From a virus: a stretch of DNA of 64,000 bases. Positions within the stretch are counted from its first letter, which is position 1. Every line of letters starts with the position of its first letter. The notes under the pieces were generated by a model. It saw only the letters and a program-made list of their open reading frames with translations. It was not told the DNA's origin and made no database searches. Below, piece after piece: positions 33,981 through 42,851 of this stretch. Made by a program: the position numbers and the translations under genes. The stretch spans positions 1 through 64,000 of the IMG/VR virus record IMGVR_UViG_3300034198_012226; one strand, written 5' to 3'.

Positions 33981-34487
33981 TCAAGACCTGGAAGTTATTC
34001 CACACACATGAAGTCCGCAGACGAGGTCTCCACGAAGTGGTATGACATGATCCACCTCCCAGGGTTCGCCAGTCAGCACCTCAAGCCGAATAGCTAGGTC
34101 ACAGGCTTCGTAGAATACAAGGTCAGTCAACTCGGACGACCAAGGCATCACGGCCCGCTTCCTGGCGGCTCGCCGCTTGGAGCTATACCTGCGAACAGCG
34201 TCGGGATTTTCCCGCTTATATCGCCTACAGGTCTCACGGTGGGCTTCCTTCTGCTCGACCGTTGCAGACGACTTGTACCTGTTCCGGATAGCCGCTGACT
34301 TCTCTGGGTTCTCCTGTGCCCAACGAACCCTGCGGGCGGTCTCATGAACCTTATTTTCCTGGGCCTTGGCAGACCGGCGAAGCCTGGCGCAAGGTTTGCA
34401 GGCACTGCTATACCCACTGCTCTGGCTCTTGTCCACGTAGAACGACTCGAAGGGTAGAACCTGCTTGCAGGCATAGCAGTTTTTCAC
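33981..34487 (-). CDS. HNH endonuclease, frameshifted near the 3' end
   Basis: A 168-residue frame starting with GTG. It has an N-terminal CxxC...CxxC zinc ribbon (CYACKQ, CKPC), a basic middle and the HNH core WEVDHVIPLRGDLVCGLHV. The reading frame then leaves the family pattern. Removing one GT repeat unit from GTGTGTGG at 34005-34012 continues it as WNNFQVLTQVANRAKRNSF and moves the stop to 33934, exactly the expected family end. It is probably a free-standing homing-type endonuclease disabled, or altered, by slippage. It is the last gene of the leftward module. Confidence 0.8.
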   Translation of the reverse strand: MKNCYACKQVLPFESFYVDKSQSSGYSSACKPCARLRRSAKAQENKVHETARRVRWAQENPEKSAAIRNRYKSSATVEQKEAHRETCRRYKRENPDAVRRYSSKRRAARKRAVMPWSSELTDLVFYEACDLAIRLEVLTGEPWEVDHVIPLRGDLVCGLHVCGITSRS

Positions 34488-34489
34488 GA

Positions 34490-34690
34490 TTAGCTCGCTT
34501 CCTGTGGATCGGTGGGCAGCGGCTCCAATTGATCCGGCCCGTAGATGTGCAGTAGCCCCGCAGGCTCGTCCATCTCGAAGACGTACCGCTCAAACCCTTT
34601 CAGGGTCGTGAACACGCCGACGATGGTGCCGTGGCACTGGTAACTGCCGCCGACCTTCTGGACGCGGTCTCGATCTTTAAACTTAGGCAC
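34490..34690 (-). CDS. small SH3-like phage protein, unknown
   Basis: A 66-residue protein with a GTG start (AAGGAG upstream) inside the end of thyA. It is a short all-beta pattern, FKDRDRVQKVGGSYQCHGTI then FERYVFEMDEP and LLHIYGPDQLEPL, as in KOW/SH3-like small proteins. Function unknown. Confidence 0.65.
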   Translation of the reverse strand: MPKFKDRDRVQKVGGSYQCHGTIVGVFTTLKGFERYVFEMDEPAGLLHIYGPDQLEPLPTDPQEAS

Positions 34691-35648
34691 TAGGAATCTC
34701 CTTGTTGGTAACGGTTGTGGCCATCGGCACCTTGTCCGACTTGAGCCGGTATGGATTATAGCCGTCCAGGACGATCAGGCTGTGATCGACAGCGGCCAGG
34801 CCATTGGCATCGACACCGTACAAGTCCTGCCCCAGGAACAGATGGGGGAAGGGCTTCTCCTCTTTGGTGACGGCGATGTCGAGCTGCTCCTGCACGGCAT
34901 CGAACGCCTTGTTGTAGATGTGAGTGTCGTCCAGGTGGTGCGTCAGCCAGCGCGGTTTCAGGCCGGTCGCCGCCGCCACCAGGTGGAGCAGCAGCGCCGC
35001 CCCGGCGATATTCATCGGCACACCCAGGAACATGTCCGACGACCGCTGGTAGAACGACATGTTCAGCTCACCGGCAGCGACGTTGACCTGGAAGCGGTAT
35101 AAGACGTGGCAAGGTGGCAGACACATCTCGGCGAAATGGTCAGGGCGCCAGGCCGAGAGCACGATGCGGCGGCTGTACGGGTCGTTGCGGATCATGTCCA
35201 GGACAACTTGCACCTGGTCGATGCTCTCGTCAACCACCGTGAACAGCGGCTCGTCTGCCGTGTTCTCGTACTCGTGGAGGGTATGAGCCTCCCAGTGCCT
35301 CCACTGGTAACCGTACGCCTTGCCCATGTCGCCAGGGCCTTTGCGGTGCGGGCTGGCCAGCCAGTCGGCATTGCCGTTGGCGTCCTTCTCCCACCACTTG
35401 CAGCCGATGGCAGCGAAGTCGGCGCTGTTGGTGTAGCCGCGCAGGAAGCCGACGATCTCGCCACGGATGCCGGGGAAGTACAGCTCTTTCGACCACGGTG
35501 CCGGGAAGCCGTTGTTCATGTCGAAGCGCATGATCGAGCCGTAGGGCAAGGTCAGTGCCCACTGGTCGGTGCGGTTGTCCTGGCGGTAGCCGGTGGCCAT
35601 GACCTCGCCCAGGAGCATGTGGTATTGGTGCATGGAAGTGTCAAGCAT
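34683..35648 (-). CDS. thyA: thymidylate synthase (ThyA-type)
   Basis: A 321-residue folate-dependent synthase that makes dTMP from dUMP, or possibly a relative that makes 5-hydroxymethyl-dUMP. The catalytic cysteine is in LPPCHVLYRFQV, the phosphate-binding arginine region in DPYSRRIVLSAW, and YQRSSDMFLGVPMNIAGAAL holds the substrate-binding Asn, which specifies a uracil substrate. DDTHIYNKA follows. I start it at the ATG at 35648 with GGAG six bases upstream. That GGAG is the end of motif site 13. Confidence 0.92.
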   Translation of the reverse strand: MLDTSMHQYHMLLGEVMATGYRQDNRTDQWALTLPYGSIMRFDMNNGFPAPWSKELYFPGIRGEIVGFLRGYTNSADFAAIGCKWWEKDANGNADWLASPHRKGPGDMGKAYGYQWRHWEAHTLHEYENTADEPLFTVVDESIDQVQVVLDMIRNDPYSRRIVLSAWRPDHFAEMCLPPCHVLYRFQVNVAAGELNMSFYQRSSDMFLGVPMNIAGAALLLHLVAAATGLKPRWLTHHLDDTHIYNKAFDAVQEQLDIAVTKEEKPFPHLFLGQDLYGVDANGLAAVDHSLIVLDGYNPYRLKSDKVPMATTVTNKEIPSA

Positions 35649-36195
35649 TGAAGTCTCCAGTGAGTGTAGGGAGTTGGATATGGGTCCTGGTACCCCGGCA
35701 GGAGTTCCAGGTGTTCTTGGTGCCGCCTTCAGCAGGGACGATACCCGAGGCGAACGTGTAGGCAAGCAACTGCTCACACGCTGCCACCTTGGCGTTGCGG
35801 GCGAACATGCCGCTGTGGCCGCGCCGAAGTGGCTCCATCGTGACCGCAGCACCGCCACAGATCGCCGCAACGATGTCCGCGAAGGTGTTTCGGCTGATGG
35901 TCCGGCTGAACCGGATATGGTAGTAGTTCGAGATGGAACCTGCCGAAGGCCCGCCTCCGGCCTCCTCGAACTTGTGGGTGAATGGTGCGGGCAGGTGCAG
36001 TGCCAGGCGGGAGGCGTGGCCACGCAGGTACAGCTCCACCGCGAGGTGGTCTGCCCAGGCCGCACCGCCCGACACAAGGTGAGACCCTACAGGGACACGG
36101 GCGACGGCGTCAGCCACCATCCAGTCCCAGAGGGCGCGGGTCATCGGCTTGGTCTTGTCGCGGCCAGCCGTCCCGATGATAGCGATGCGATCCAT
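35641..36195 (-). CDS. SLOG-superfamily (DUF2493/YspA-like) nucleotide-binding protein
   Basis: A 184-residue Rossmann-like protein. IIGTAGRDKTKPM at the start and VSGGAAWADHLAVELYL near residue 40 are the paired glycine motifs of the SLOG fold, which binds nucleotides or nucleotide derivatives. Its stop overlaps the thyA start by eight bases, suggesting coupling. The role in phage nucleotide metabolism or signalling is inferred. Confidence 0.72.
   Translation of the reverse strand: MDRIAIIGTAGRDKTKPMTRALWDWMVADAVARVPVGSHLVSGGAAWADHLAVELYLRGHASRLALHLPAPFTHKFEEAGGGPSAGSISNYYHIRFSRTISRNTFADIVAAICGGAAVTMEPLRRGHSGMFARNAKVAACEQLLAYTFASGIVPAEGGTKNTWNSCRGTRTHIQLPTLTGDFNA
35655..35669 (-). repeat. 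dispersed 15-bp motif, site 13, over thyA ribosome binding site
   Basis: CTACACTCACTGGAG on the minus strand. Its last four bases are the thyA Shine-Dalgarno sequence. Identical in sequence and placement to site 18 before groES. Confidence 0.8.
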
Positions 36196-36197
36196 GC

Positions 36198-38303
36198 TTA
36201 CACCATGATCACGTTGTCGGCCACCGCCTCGGCAGCAGCTTCGTGGGTGACCAGGAGGGTCTGCGGGAAGCCGGCCGATGCGATGAAGCCCATCAGCGAC
36301 GCCGTGCGGTCATCGTCGCAAGCCGAGGTGGCCTCGTCCAGGACAAGGAACGAGCAGTCCGGGATGAAGGTCTTGAGCATGGCCACGCGGATCGAGAAGC
36401 CCAGGAGGTCAAGTGCGCTGCCGGACAGGCCCTCTGCCGGACGACCGTTGACCAGGAAGCCCTTGGTGCCCTTGGTCACGACCGACTGCTCGCCGCGCAT
36501 CTGGCTGAACATGACCGAGACCGAGGTCAGCACCACGGCCCACAGCTCGGCGGCGACGACTGGCCGCGCTGCCTTGACCTTCTTGACCAGCGTGTTGTTG
36601 AACTCCAGCTCCCGGCGCTCCTCGCGGCGCTCCTCCAGATCGACCTTGACCTGGGCGAACTGGCGCTCGGCGATCCGGAACTCGGCCAGGCCACGGGCCT
36701 TGACGGTTTCCAGGGCCTGGAGTTCTTCACGGCCCTCGCGCAGTGCCGTGCGCAGCTCGACCACCTTCGTGTCAGCCATCGCCTTGGCGTGCTGGAGTTC
36801 GGCGAGATCGACCGGCACCGGCACCGCCGCCTTCAGTTGCGAGACCAGCAGCTCGTCCGAGGCGATGGCTTCGTCAGCGACAGCCAGGCGGGCAACAGCG
36901 GCCTGCTTCTTCACCAGCGCGGCCTTCAGCTCGGCGAGCTGGCGGGCCATCTCGGTCGTCGGTGCCGGTGCCGATGGCGCTGCACCCTTCCAGGTGATGC
37001 GCGGCGGGACGTACTGCTCGTCCACCTCGACGTACTGGGCGTGGCGCTGGAGGAACGCATTGAACGGCGCGGCGCTGGCCAGGACGGCTTCCAAGTCCTT
37101 CAGCTCCTCGGCAGCTTCGGTGCCCTGGGCCACCAGGGTGGCACGCTCGGCGGTCATGGTAGCGATGCTGGCGTCCAGCTCGGCGTTCTTCTTGGCCACG
37201 TCAGGGAACTGGGACAAGTCCTGCTGGCAGAAGCCACAGATGGACGAGGTCGTCTTCTGGGACTCAGCCACCTTGATCTTCGTGTTCAGGTCGCTGACCT
37301 TCTCGCGCAGCTCCTGCACCTTGGCACGGCTGGAAGCGATTGCAGCCTCCAGGGAGGGCTTGCCTTCGTCCCACTCGACTTCCACCGTGGGCAGCTTAGA
37401 AAACGCCGTGTGGGCCGATCTGCGGGCTTCCTGGGCCTGTTCGTCACGGATGCCTTCCTCCAGCAGCGGGATGCGGCGCTCATCCACCTCGACGGCAGCA
37501 GTGACGGCGTCCTGGTCACGAGCGTACTTCTTCCGCTCCAGGGCACCCTGCGCGGCCTCCAGGCTGGCCAGGGCACGGGTGCGAACGTCGGCAGCGGCCT
37601 TCTGCTCGGTGTAGTCGTCGTTCGCCTTCTTCGCCACCTCCTCGGCCATGGTCAAGGTGCGTTGCAGGCCCTGGTCGGCGTGCGACAGGGCGCTGATCTT
37701 CGCATCGACCTCGGTCGTATCGGGTGGCGTCGGGCCACCGGCTTCGAGCTTGGCTTCCAGGTCGCTGACTTCGTTGTCCAGCTTCGTGGTCGGGCCGGTG
37801 GTCAGGCGCTCGTTGAAGGCGTCCATCAGGCGGTCGAACAAGTCCATGCCCGACATGTCTTCGATGTACTGGGAGATCGCCGTGGGGCCAGCCTGCAAGG
37901 CACCGCGGAGTTCACCTTGCGGGGCGAACATCAGCTTCATCGCGGTCTGGGCATCGGCACCCAGGAGGGCCGAGGCGAACTTGCTGACCTCGTCCTGGCC
38001 GGTGACGGTGCCGCCGTCGTGCAGGCACTCGGCACCGTTCTTGTGCCGGGTGAAGCTGTACATGCTGTCGCCCTTCTTCATCACCAGGGTGACCTTGGCC
38101 TCCTTCTCGGCCAGGCCGTAGGTGACCATCTCGGCCAGCGGCAGCGGCATCGCCTTGATGCCCCACAGGGCGTAGGCGATGGCCAGCAGCAGGGAGGTTT
38201 TGCCGCCCTCGTTCGGGCCGCGCACAGCGTTCAGGCCATTGGAAAACACGATGGTGCGGTCAACGTGTTTGCGCCAGTTCTTCATGTGGAGGGAGATCAG
38301 CAT
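36198..38303 (-). CDS. SbcC/Rad50-like ATPase (gp46 type)
   Basis: A 701-residue SMC-like ATPase. Walker A is GPNEGGKTS near residue 30, long coiled-coil arms follow, and the zinc hook CGFC is near residue 350. The ABC signature LSGSALDLLGFSIR and Walker B FLVLDEATSACDDD lie near the C-terminus. With SbcD it forms a nuclease that opens DNA ends and hairpins and may degrade host DNA or process replication ends. The start overlaps the SbcD stop (ATG inside its last codons). Confidence 0.93.
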   Translation of the reverse strand: MLISLHMKNWRKHVDRTIVFSNGLNAVRGPNEGGKTSLLLAIAYALWGIKAMPLPLAEMVTYGLAEKEAKVTLVMKKGDSMYSFTRHKNGAECLHDGGTVTGQDEVSKFASALLGADAQTAMKLMFAPQGELRGALQAGPTAISQYIEDMSGMDLFDRLMDAFNERLTTGPTTKLDNEVSDLEAKLEAGGPTPPDTTEVDAKISALSHADQGLQRTLTMAEEVAKKANDDYTEQKAAADVRTRALASLEAAQGALERKKYARDQDAVTAAVEVDERRIPLLEEGIRDEQAQEARRSAHTAFSKLPTVEVEWDEGKPSLEAAIASSRAKVQELREKVSDLNTKIKVAESQKTTSSICGFCQQDLSQFPDVAKKNAELDASIATMTAERATLVAQGTEAAEELKDLEAVLASAAPFNAFLQRHAQYVEVDEQYVPPRITWKGAAPSAPAPTTEMARQLAELKAALVKKQAAVARLAVADEAIASDELLVSQLKAAVPVPVDLAELQHAKAMADTKVVELRTALREGREELQALETVKARGLAEFRIAERQFAQVKVDLEERREERRELEFNNTLVKKVKAARPVVAAELWAVVLTSVSVMFSQMRGEQSVVTKGTKGFLVNGRPAEGLSGSALDLLGFSIRVAMLKTFIPDCSFLVLDEATSACDDDRTASLMGFIASAGFPQTLLVTHEAAAEAVADNVIMV

Positions 38304-39430
38304 TTTCCTTCTTCCTTCTTTTCTGCGGGTTCGAGCATTTTGTGGACGACTTCGGCTTCAGGCTTGGTCAGCTTGGCGCACAGCGACTTGAGCACGTCCA
38401 CCTTCTGGAGGCTCTCGATGTTCACCTGGGCCATCTCACTGACACCGGCAATGCCCGACACGTTGACCGAGTTGGTGACGATCAGGGCCTTGCTGTTCTG
38501 GCGGTAGCGAGCGACAGCGTTCATCACGTCGGCAGCTTCGGCGGCGGTGGCGGTGCCCTCGATCCGGACGAACCTACACTGGGTAGGGGCAAGGTCCGTC
38601 CAGTTCATGACGGCGAAGTCGCCCTCAGCCTGCCAGGTCGGCTCTGGCAGGGCACGGATCGTGACCGTGGTCTGCTCGGTGCCGAAGTCCTCCTGAGTCT
38701 CGATGAAGTGGGCGAACTTCTTGCCGTCCTTCTGGGCCTGGCCATGGGCAAGGCAGTCGGCAATCGAGGTTGGCCACTGGTTGCCCAGGATGATGACCTG
38801 GCCAGCCATGGCGGTGCGGCGCTGGTGCTCGTGGGCGAAGACCAGCGTCCAGCCCGACTTGATCAGGGCACGCGCCCACTCCTCGCTCACGTTCAGCGAG
38901 TGGTCGGATTCGACGGCGAAGTTGTTGTCGAAGTTGGCGTGCAGCAGGAGGAGGCCAGGCTCGGTGACATCCTCCAGGGCGCGGCGCAGCTCGACATCGA
39001 AAGCGTCCTGGTTCAAGCAGTGTGGGATCACCCATACTTTGTGGCCGATCTGCTCCAGACCCTTGTCGCGGACGTTGACCTGGGCCGGGAAGTTGGCGGT
39101 CAGCAGGGCGCACAGCATGGCGAACGAGCTGGTGCGCTGGCTGTTCTTGGCGATGTCGTGGTTGCCCAGGACGAGGTCGAGGATGCGCTCACGGTCAGCG
39201 GAGAGCCAGGCGTGCAGGATCATGTACAGGGCCAGGAGCTGGCCGGAGTCCACGTCGAATGCGTCGAACAGGTCGCCGTTGACAATCAGTTCCTTGTACG
39301 CCTGGATCAGCTTCTCCAGCTCGTCCAGCAGGTACTGCTGGATCGCGGCGCGGGTGGCGAGGGTGGTGCCGGTGGTACGCACGGCACCGATGTGAACGTC
39401 GTTCAAGACGAGGGCATTAACTTGGCGCAT
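38297..39430 (-). CDS. SbcD/Mre11-like nuclease (gp47 type)
   Basis: A 377-residue metallophosphatase with the ordered motifs DVHIG, GDLFDAFD, GNHD, a histidine in LLLLHAN, and AHEHQRR. These form the two-metal site of Mre11-family nucleases. I start it at the ATG at 39430 with AAGGA upstream, overlapping the previous gene. It is the partner of the SbcC-like gene just downstream. Confidence 0.92.
   Translation of the reverse strand: MRQVNALVLNDVHIGAVRTTGTTLATRAAIQQYLLDELEKLIQAYKELIVNGDLFDAFDVDSGQLLALYMILHAWLSADRERILDLVLGNHDIAKNSQRTSSFAMLCALLTANFPAQVNVRDKGLEQIGHKVWVIPHCLNQDAFDVELRRALEDVTEPGLLLLHANFDNNFAVESDHSLNVSEEWARALIKSGWTLVFAHEHQRRTAMAGQVIILGNQWPTSIADCLAHGQAQKDGKKFAHFIETQEDFGTEQTTVTIRALPEPTWQAEGDFAVMNWTDLAPTQCRFVRIEGTATAAEAADVMNAVARYRQNSKALIVTNSVNVSGIAGVSEMAQVNIESLQKVDVLKSLCAKLTKPEAEVVHKMLEPAEKKEEGKC
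38574..38588 (+). repeat. dispersed 15-bp motif, site 14
   Basis: CTACACTGGGTAGGG in the SbcD-like gene. On the coding strand it needs the rare codons TGT AGG, and the right half is degenerate. Confidence 0.6.
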
Positions 39431-39755
39431 TGTCCTTCTCCAGGTAGATTTCGATGTGCTTCTTGATGATGTCGGCGTGGCAGCGGCGTGGCGCACAGGT
39501 GCAGGCCAGGGCAAGGTGCTCGCCCCGGCGCACCCGCTCGACCAGCTCCAGGAACGCGGTCTTGGCGACGTTGTCCTTGTGGGCCAGGCGGGCGAGCAGC
39601 CAGGGTTCGTACCGATCCACCATCATCCCGCGCTGGCTCTCCGTCATGATGCGGAACGGATTACCCAGGGCGGTCGGACGGCCAACGTACACGGCCACCT
39701 CGGGGAGGCGGGCCTGGGTCGTGGCCTTGTTGATGACGCGGACGGTGCCGACCAT
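39417..39755 (-). CDS. DUF4326 protein
   Basis: A 112-residue protein with the DUF4326 signature: VAVYVGRPTALGNPF near residue 20 and LACTCAPRRCHADII near residue 90. The Cys/His cluster could bind a metal. Such genes occur in many phages near DNA metabolism genes, without a known function. The start (TAATG) overlaps the ligase stop. Confidence 0.8.
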   Translation of the reverse strand: MVGTVRVINKATTQARLPEVAVYVGRPTALGNPFRIMTESQRGMMVDRYEPWLLARLAHKDNVAKTAFLELVERVRRGEHLALACTCAPRRCHADIIKKHIEIYLEKDNAPS

Positions 39756-40708
39756 TACATGTCTTCCTTCGAGCGCAGGCACTGGAAGGTCGGGAAGCGC
39801 GGCTTGGTGAAGTTGCCGGTGCCCTTGTTGAACACCTTGTACTTGCCGATCTGACCCTTGTAGATCGCGTCGAAATTCTCGAAGCCGTCCTTGGCTTCCT
39901 TCTTCGTCAGCTTACCGGCTGCGACCTTGATCGGTTGCTTGGTCTCCAGGTCGTAGCCGAGGAAGGCACCGATCTCACCGTTCGGCACCATACCGGCCTT
40001 GGCGCTGCTGCGCTCGGTCTGGCCCAGGGAGTTCTTCTTGGCCTCGTTCTGGTTGGTCTCACCCTCCTCGCAGCCGGTGATCATGAACTCGCGCTCCTCG
40101 AAACGCTTGAAGCGCAGGAAGGACATCTCCTTGGCCGTGGCACGGCCGAACTTGTAGGGTGCCTGCATGGAGCGACCGATCAGACCCTCGTGACCTTCAT
40201 CGTCGGCGCGATCCCACAGCGCCAGCAGCTCCTCCTTGTTCTGGACGATGTGCATCTCGGCCATCTCGAAGCGGTCTTCAGGCGGGAGCGCCGCGACACG
40301 GGCCTTGGCCAGGTTGTAGCGGTCGATGTAGGGCAAGGTCGGATCGGTGAAGTCATCGAATACGTAGAAGTGGGCATCCACGTCCACGAACTTGCCTTCC
40401 TTCGGCTTGTCGCTGCGGCGGGAGAAGCCACCGCTCGACACGCTAATGCAGTTCGTCGCCAGAGGGTCGCCCACGATGCCTTCGGAATCGAAGCCGAAGT
40501 GGCGCGGCTTGTTGAAGCGTTCCTGGAGCACCGGGTTCTTGTGCAAGTCCATGCTGCGCCCGAAGTTGCCGTTGGCGTGCAGGGTGCGGACGCCGTCGTA
40601 CTTGATGAACATGGCCATCGGGTACGGCAGACTGTCGAGCTGCGATTCGTCAACGTCGCAGGCCAGCATGGGTTTGAATTTTGGATGGGAGGGGTGAACC
40701 AGTTTCAT
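39755..40708 (-). CDS. ATP-dependent DNA ligase
   Basis: A 317-residue nucleotidyltransferase-type ligase. Motif I is IKYDGVR with the lysine that takes AMP. Motif III-like DAHFYVFDDF, motif IV EGLIGR and motif V FLRFKRF follow in order. An OB-fold C-terminal domain follows after residue 210. It is a compact, T7-like size. It would seal nicks during replication and recombination. Confidence 0.88.
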   Translation of the reverse strand: MKLVHPSHPKFKPMLACDVDESQLDSLPYPMAMFIKYDGVRTLHANGNFGRSMDLHKNPVLQERFNKPRHFGFDSEGIVGDPLATNCISVSSGGFSRRSDKPKEGKFVDVDAHFYVFDDFTDPTLPYIDRYNLAKARVAALPPEDRFEMAEMHIVQNKEELLALWDRADDEGHEGLIGRSMQAPYKFGRATAKEMSFLRFKRFEEREFMITGCEEGETNQNEAKKNSLGQTERSSAKAGMVPNGEIGAFLGYDLETKQPIKVAAGKLTKKEAKDGFENFDAIYKGQIGKYKVFNKGTGNFTKPRFPTFQCLRSKEDM

Positions 40709-40725
40709 TTTTATGTTCCTTCAGG

Positions 40726-40755
40726 TTGAATAAGAGGCCCCTCGAAAGGGGCCTC
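40726..40755 (-). terminator. terminator after ribonucleotide reductase gene
   Basis: GAGGCCCC and GGGGCCTC pair over TTTCGA and are followed on the minus strand by TTATT. It lies in the gap before the ligase gene. Confidence 0.8.
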
Positions 40756-40823
40756 AGCTACTTCAGTCGTGGAGCATTCCACAGATTGATCGGCGGGAGT
40801 TTCATCTCCGGCCAGTCAGGCTT

Positions 40824-42764
40824 TCAGAGGATTTCGCACACCCCTGCGGTGCAGGCCAGCTCGCGCACTTTGACGGAGGTGTCATCGCGCTCGAACTCGG
40901 CCAGGGCGTCCCAGTCGAAGGCTGGCATACGGGCCAGCAGCGCCTCGTATTCTTCCTTCGTACACTCGGTGTAGGGTGCCTGGCGATAGGTGTGATCGCT
41001 GTGCGGCAGGAACGAGACACCGGCCAGCTTGTCGAAGTTCTGGTACACCCAGTCGCCGACAGCCATCCACTCGTGATCACGCACGTAGATCGTGTTCGAC
41101 ACGTTGTGCTCCGACCAGTAGGTCTGGAACATCAGGTAGTGTTCGAGCTGCTGAATCGCGGTACGGTCGTTGCGGAAGACCGACTTGGCTGGCGCCTTGA
41201 CCGGGAAGCTGAACACGTCCGTGGTCTCGGGCTTGTTGACGCAGGATTCGACCGGGAAGCCGAGCTTGTGCATGAGCTGCGCCAGCGGGTCTTTCTTGTC
41301 GCCGCGAACGGTACGGATGTAATACTCGGCATAACGCTCGTGCTTGCCGCTGGCGCTGTCCACCAGTTGCGAGACGGTGCCGGAAGGCTTGACGGTCGTG
41401 ATAGCCACGGACTGGTTGATGCCGAGCTTCGCGGCCCATTCCTTGTTCACTTCGATGGCGTACAGCTTCAGCTCGGTCAGCCAGGCTTTGGCTTCGTCGG
41501 AGACGTAGGCAAGGACTTCGTGATCCATGATGCCGGTCAGCGACACGCCCAGGAGGCGTTCTTCTTCCTGGTTCGCCTTCCATTCCGGACGGACGTAGCG
41601 GAAGTCGGTGAGCATCGACTGGTAGGTGCCCATGATGACAGCGACGCGAACCTTTTCCTTGACATCGGCAAGGGTGTCGCCGTGGCGCAGGACGACCTCG
41701 GACAGGTTGCACAGGCCCTTGCTGCGCAGGGCGATCTCGGCGCACGGGTTGGTGCCGACGACTTGGCTGGCATCGCGGCGGCCGGATTCCAGGGCCTTGT
41801 TGATCACGGCCTGGCGGTTGAAGATACCGCGCTCGCCGGACTTCGATTCGATCAGCGACAGCCATTCCTTCATGAACAGCTCCATCGACGGGCGTTCGGT
41901 GTAGGCGGCGCTGTTGTTGGCCAGGGCACGGTGCGGGTTGGTGTTCCACCACTGGCCGTTCTTCGCGCCGCGCATCCGGTCATCGGACAGGTTCGACAGC
42001 GAGATCAGGGCACTGCGGCGCACACCACCGACGACGACGATGTCTGCGATCTTGCAAGTCAGATCGTGGCATTCGATGGAGGTGAGCTTGCGGCCCACGG
42101 CATTGGAGAAGGTCTCGACCGCGAAGTTGAACAGGTCGATCAGGGGTTGCGGGCCGGAGGCGCGACCACCGAAGGTCTTCAGCTTGGCACCGTGAGGACG
42201 GACGCCCGAGACATCCCACTTCGGGATGTAGCCTTCGTACAGGTAGGCCAGGAGCTGACGGAAGGCATCCGACCAGCCGCCCTTACTGTCGCGCACCTTG
42301 ATCGTGTGGTCGATCTTGGTCAGCTTATCGACGGTCTCGACGTGCTGGACACCATCGGTGCCGGTGACGATGCGAGCGCCGATGATCGGCAGCTTGGTCA
42401 CGAACTGGCGCTCGACCGAGAAGCCGACGCCGGTACCGCACATGCTGATGTACAGGATTTCATCGAAAGCGCGGACGTTGTCGATGGCGACGAAGGAACA
42501 GTTGAAGCCCGCCATCGGGTCACGTTCCAGCGCAGGGCCAGCGGTCATCAGGGCACGCATCGAAGGCATGGCCTTCAGATTCAGGATCGCGTCGTAGATT
42601 TCGTCGGCGGGGTAGTGGGCGAATTTGCCGTAGAAGTAATCGACGTATCGCTTGACCGTTTCCGGCCAGGTTTCGCGGCGACCGAGATCGTCACGCCAGC
42701 GGGCGTAGCGGCTTTTGTGGACATACTCCTGCAATGGAGTGGGGAGGTGGGCTGAGGCGGTCAT
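40824..42764 (-). CDS. class II (B12-dependent) ribonucleotide reductase, monomeric type
   Basis: A 646-residue single-chain reductase that makes deoxyribonucleotides with adenosylcobalamin. Active-site cysteines are in FNCSFVA (near residue 89) and LCNLSEV, and the thiyl-radical cysteine is in TNPCAEI. The C-terminal CTAGVC is the external-reductant pair. There is no ATP-cone at the N-terminus and no NrdB-like gene nearby, which fits the monomeric class II form. The start has AGGAAACC upstream and its own promoter. Confidence 0.9.
   Translation of the reverse strand: MTASAHLPTPLQEYVHKSRYARWRDDLGRRETWPETVKRYVDYFYGKFAHYPADEIYDAILNLKAMPSMRALMTAGPALERDPMAGFNCSFVAIDNVRAFDEILYISMCGTGVGFSVERQFVTKLPIIGARIVTGTDGVQHVETVDKLTKIDHTIKVRDSKGGWSDAFRQLLAYLYEGYIPKWDVSGVRPHGAKLKTFGGRASGPQPLIDLFNFAVETFSNAVGRKLTSIECHDLTCKIADIVVVGGVRRSALISLSNLSDDRMRGAKNGQWWNTNPHRALANNSAAYTERPSMELFMKEWLSLIESKSGERGIFNRQAVINKALESGRRDASQVVGTNPCAEIALRSKGLCNLSEVVLRHGDTLADVKEKVRVAVIMGTYQSMLTDFRYVRPEWKANQEEERLLGVSLTGIMDHEVLAYVSDEAKAWLTELKLYAIEVNKEWAAKLGINQSVAITTVKPSGTVSQLVDSASGKHERYAEYYIRTVRGDKKDPLAQLMHKLGFPVESCVNKPETTDVFSFPVKAPAKSVFRNDRTAIQQLEHYLMFQTYWSEHNVSNTIYVRDHEWMAVGDWVYQNFDKLAGVSFLPHSDHTYRQAPYTECTKEEYEALLARMPAFDWDALAEFERDDTSVKVRELACTAGVCEIL
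40960..40974 (+). repeat. dispersed 15-bp motif, site 15
   Basis: GTACACTCGGTGTAG in the reductase gene, containing a perfect TACAC-TCG-GTGTA inverted repeat. Confidence 0.72.
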
Positions 42765-42794
42765 GGTTTCCTATTTGGGAGCTTGGTATCGGAA

Positions 42795-42817
42795 GCCCCG
42801 CGACATTGCGCGGGGGC
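42795..42817 (-). other. hairpin in reductase leader
   Basis: GCCCCGCG and CGCGGGGGC pair over ACATTG. It falls at the expected 5' end of the reductase transcript and may stabilise the message, or it may end the upstream transcript. No T tract follows. Confidence 0.55.
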
Positions 42818-42821
42818 ACTA

Positions 42822-42851
42822 ATTTTACACTGGCAAGTTGCCTCGTGGCAC
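42822..42851 (-). promoter_or_regulatory. possible promoter for ribonucleotide reductase
   Basis: On the minus strand GTGCCA, 18 bases, TAAAAT. It has the same -35 type and spacing as the plus-strand promoters at 11031 and 33280. The bases around it include a half copy of the 15-bp motif (TTACACTGG). Confidence 0.45.

Noticed and set aside
34683-35648. dUMP hydroxymethylase instead of thymidylate synthase
   Set aside because: The motifs cannot separate the two. The substrate Asn and the general fold fit ThyA, so I kept the standard name and raised the question of base modification elsewhere.
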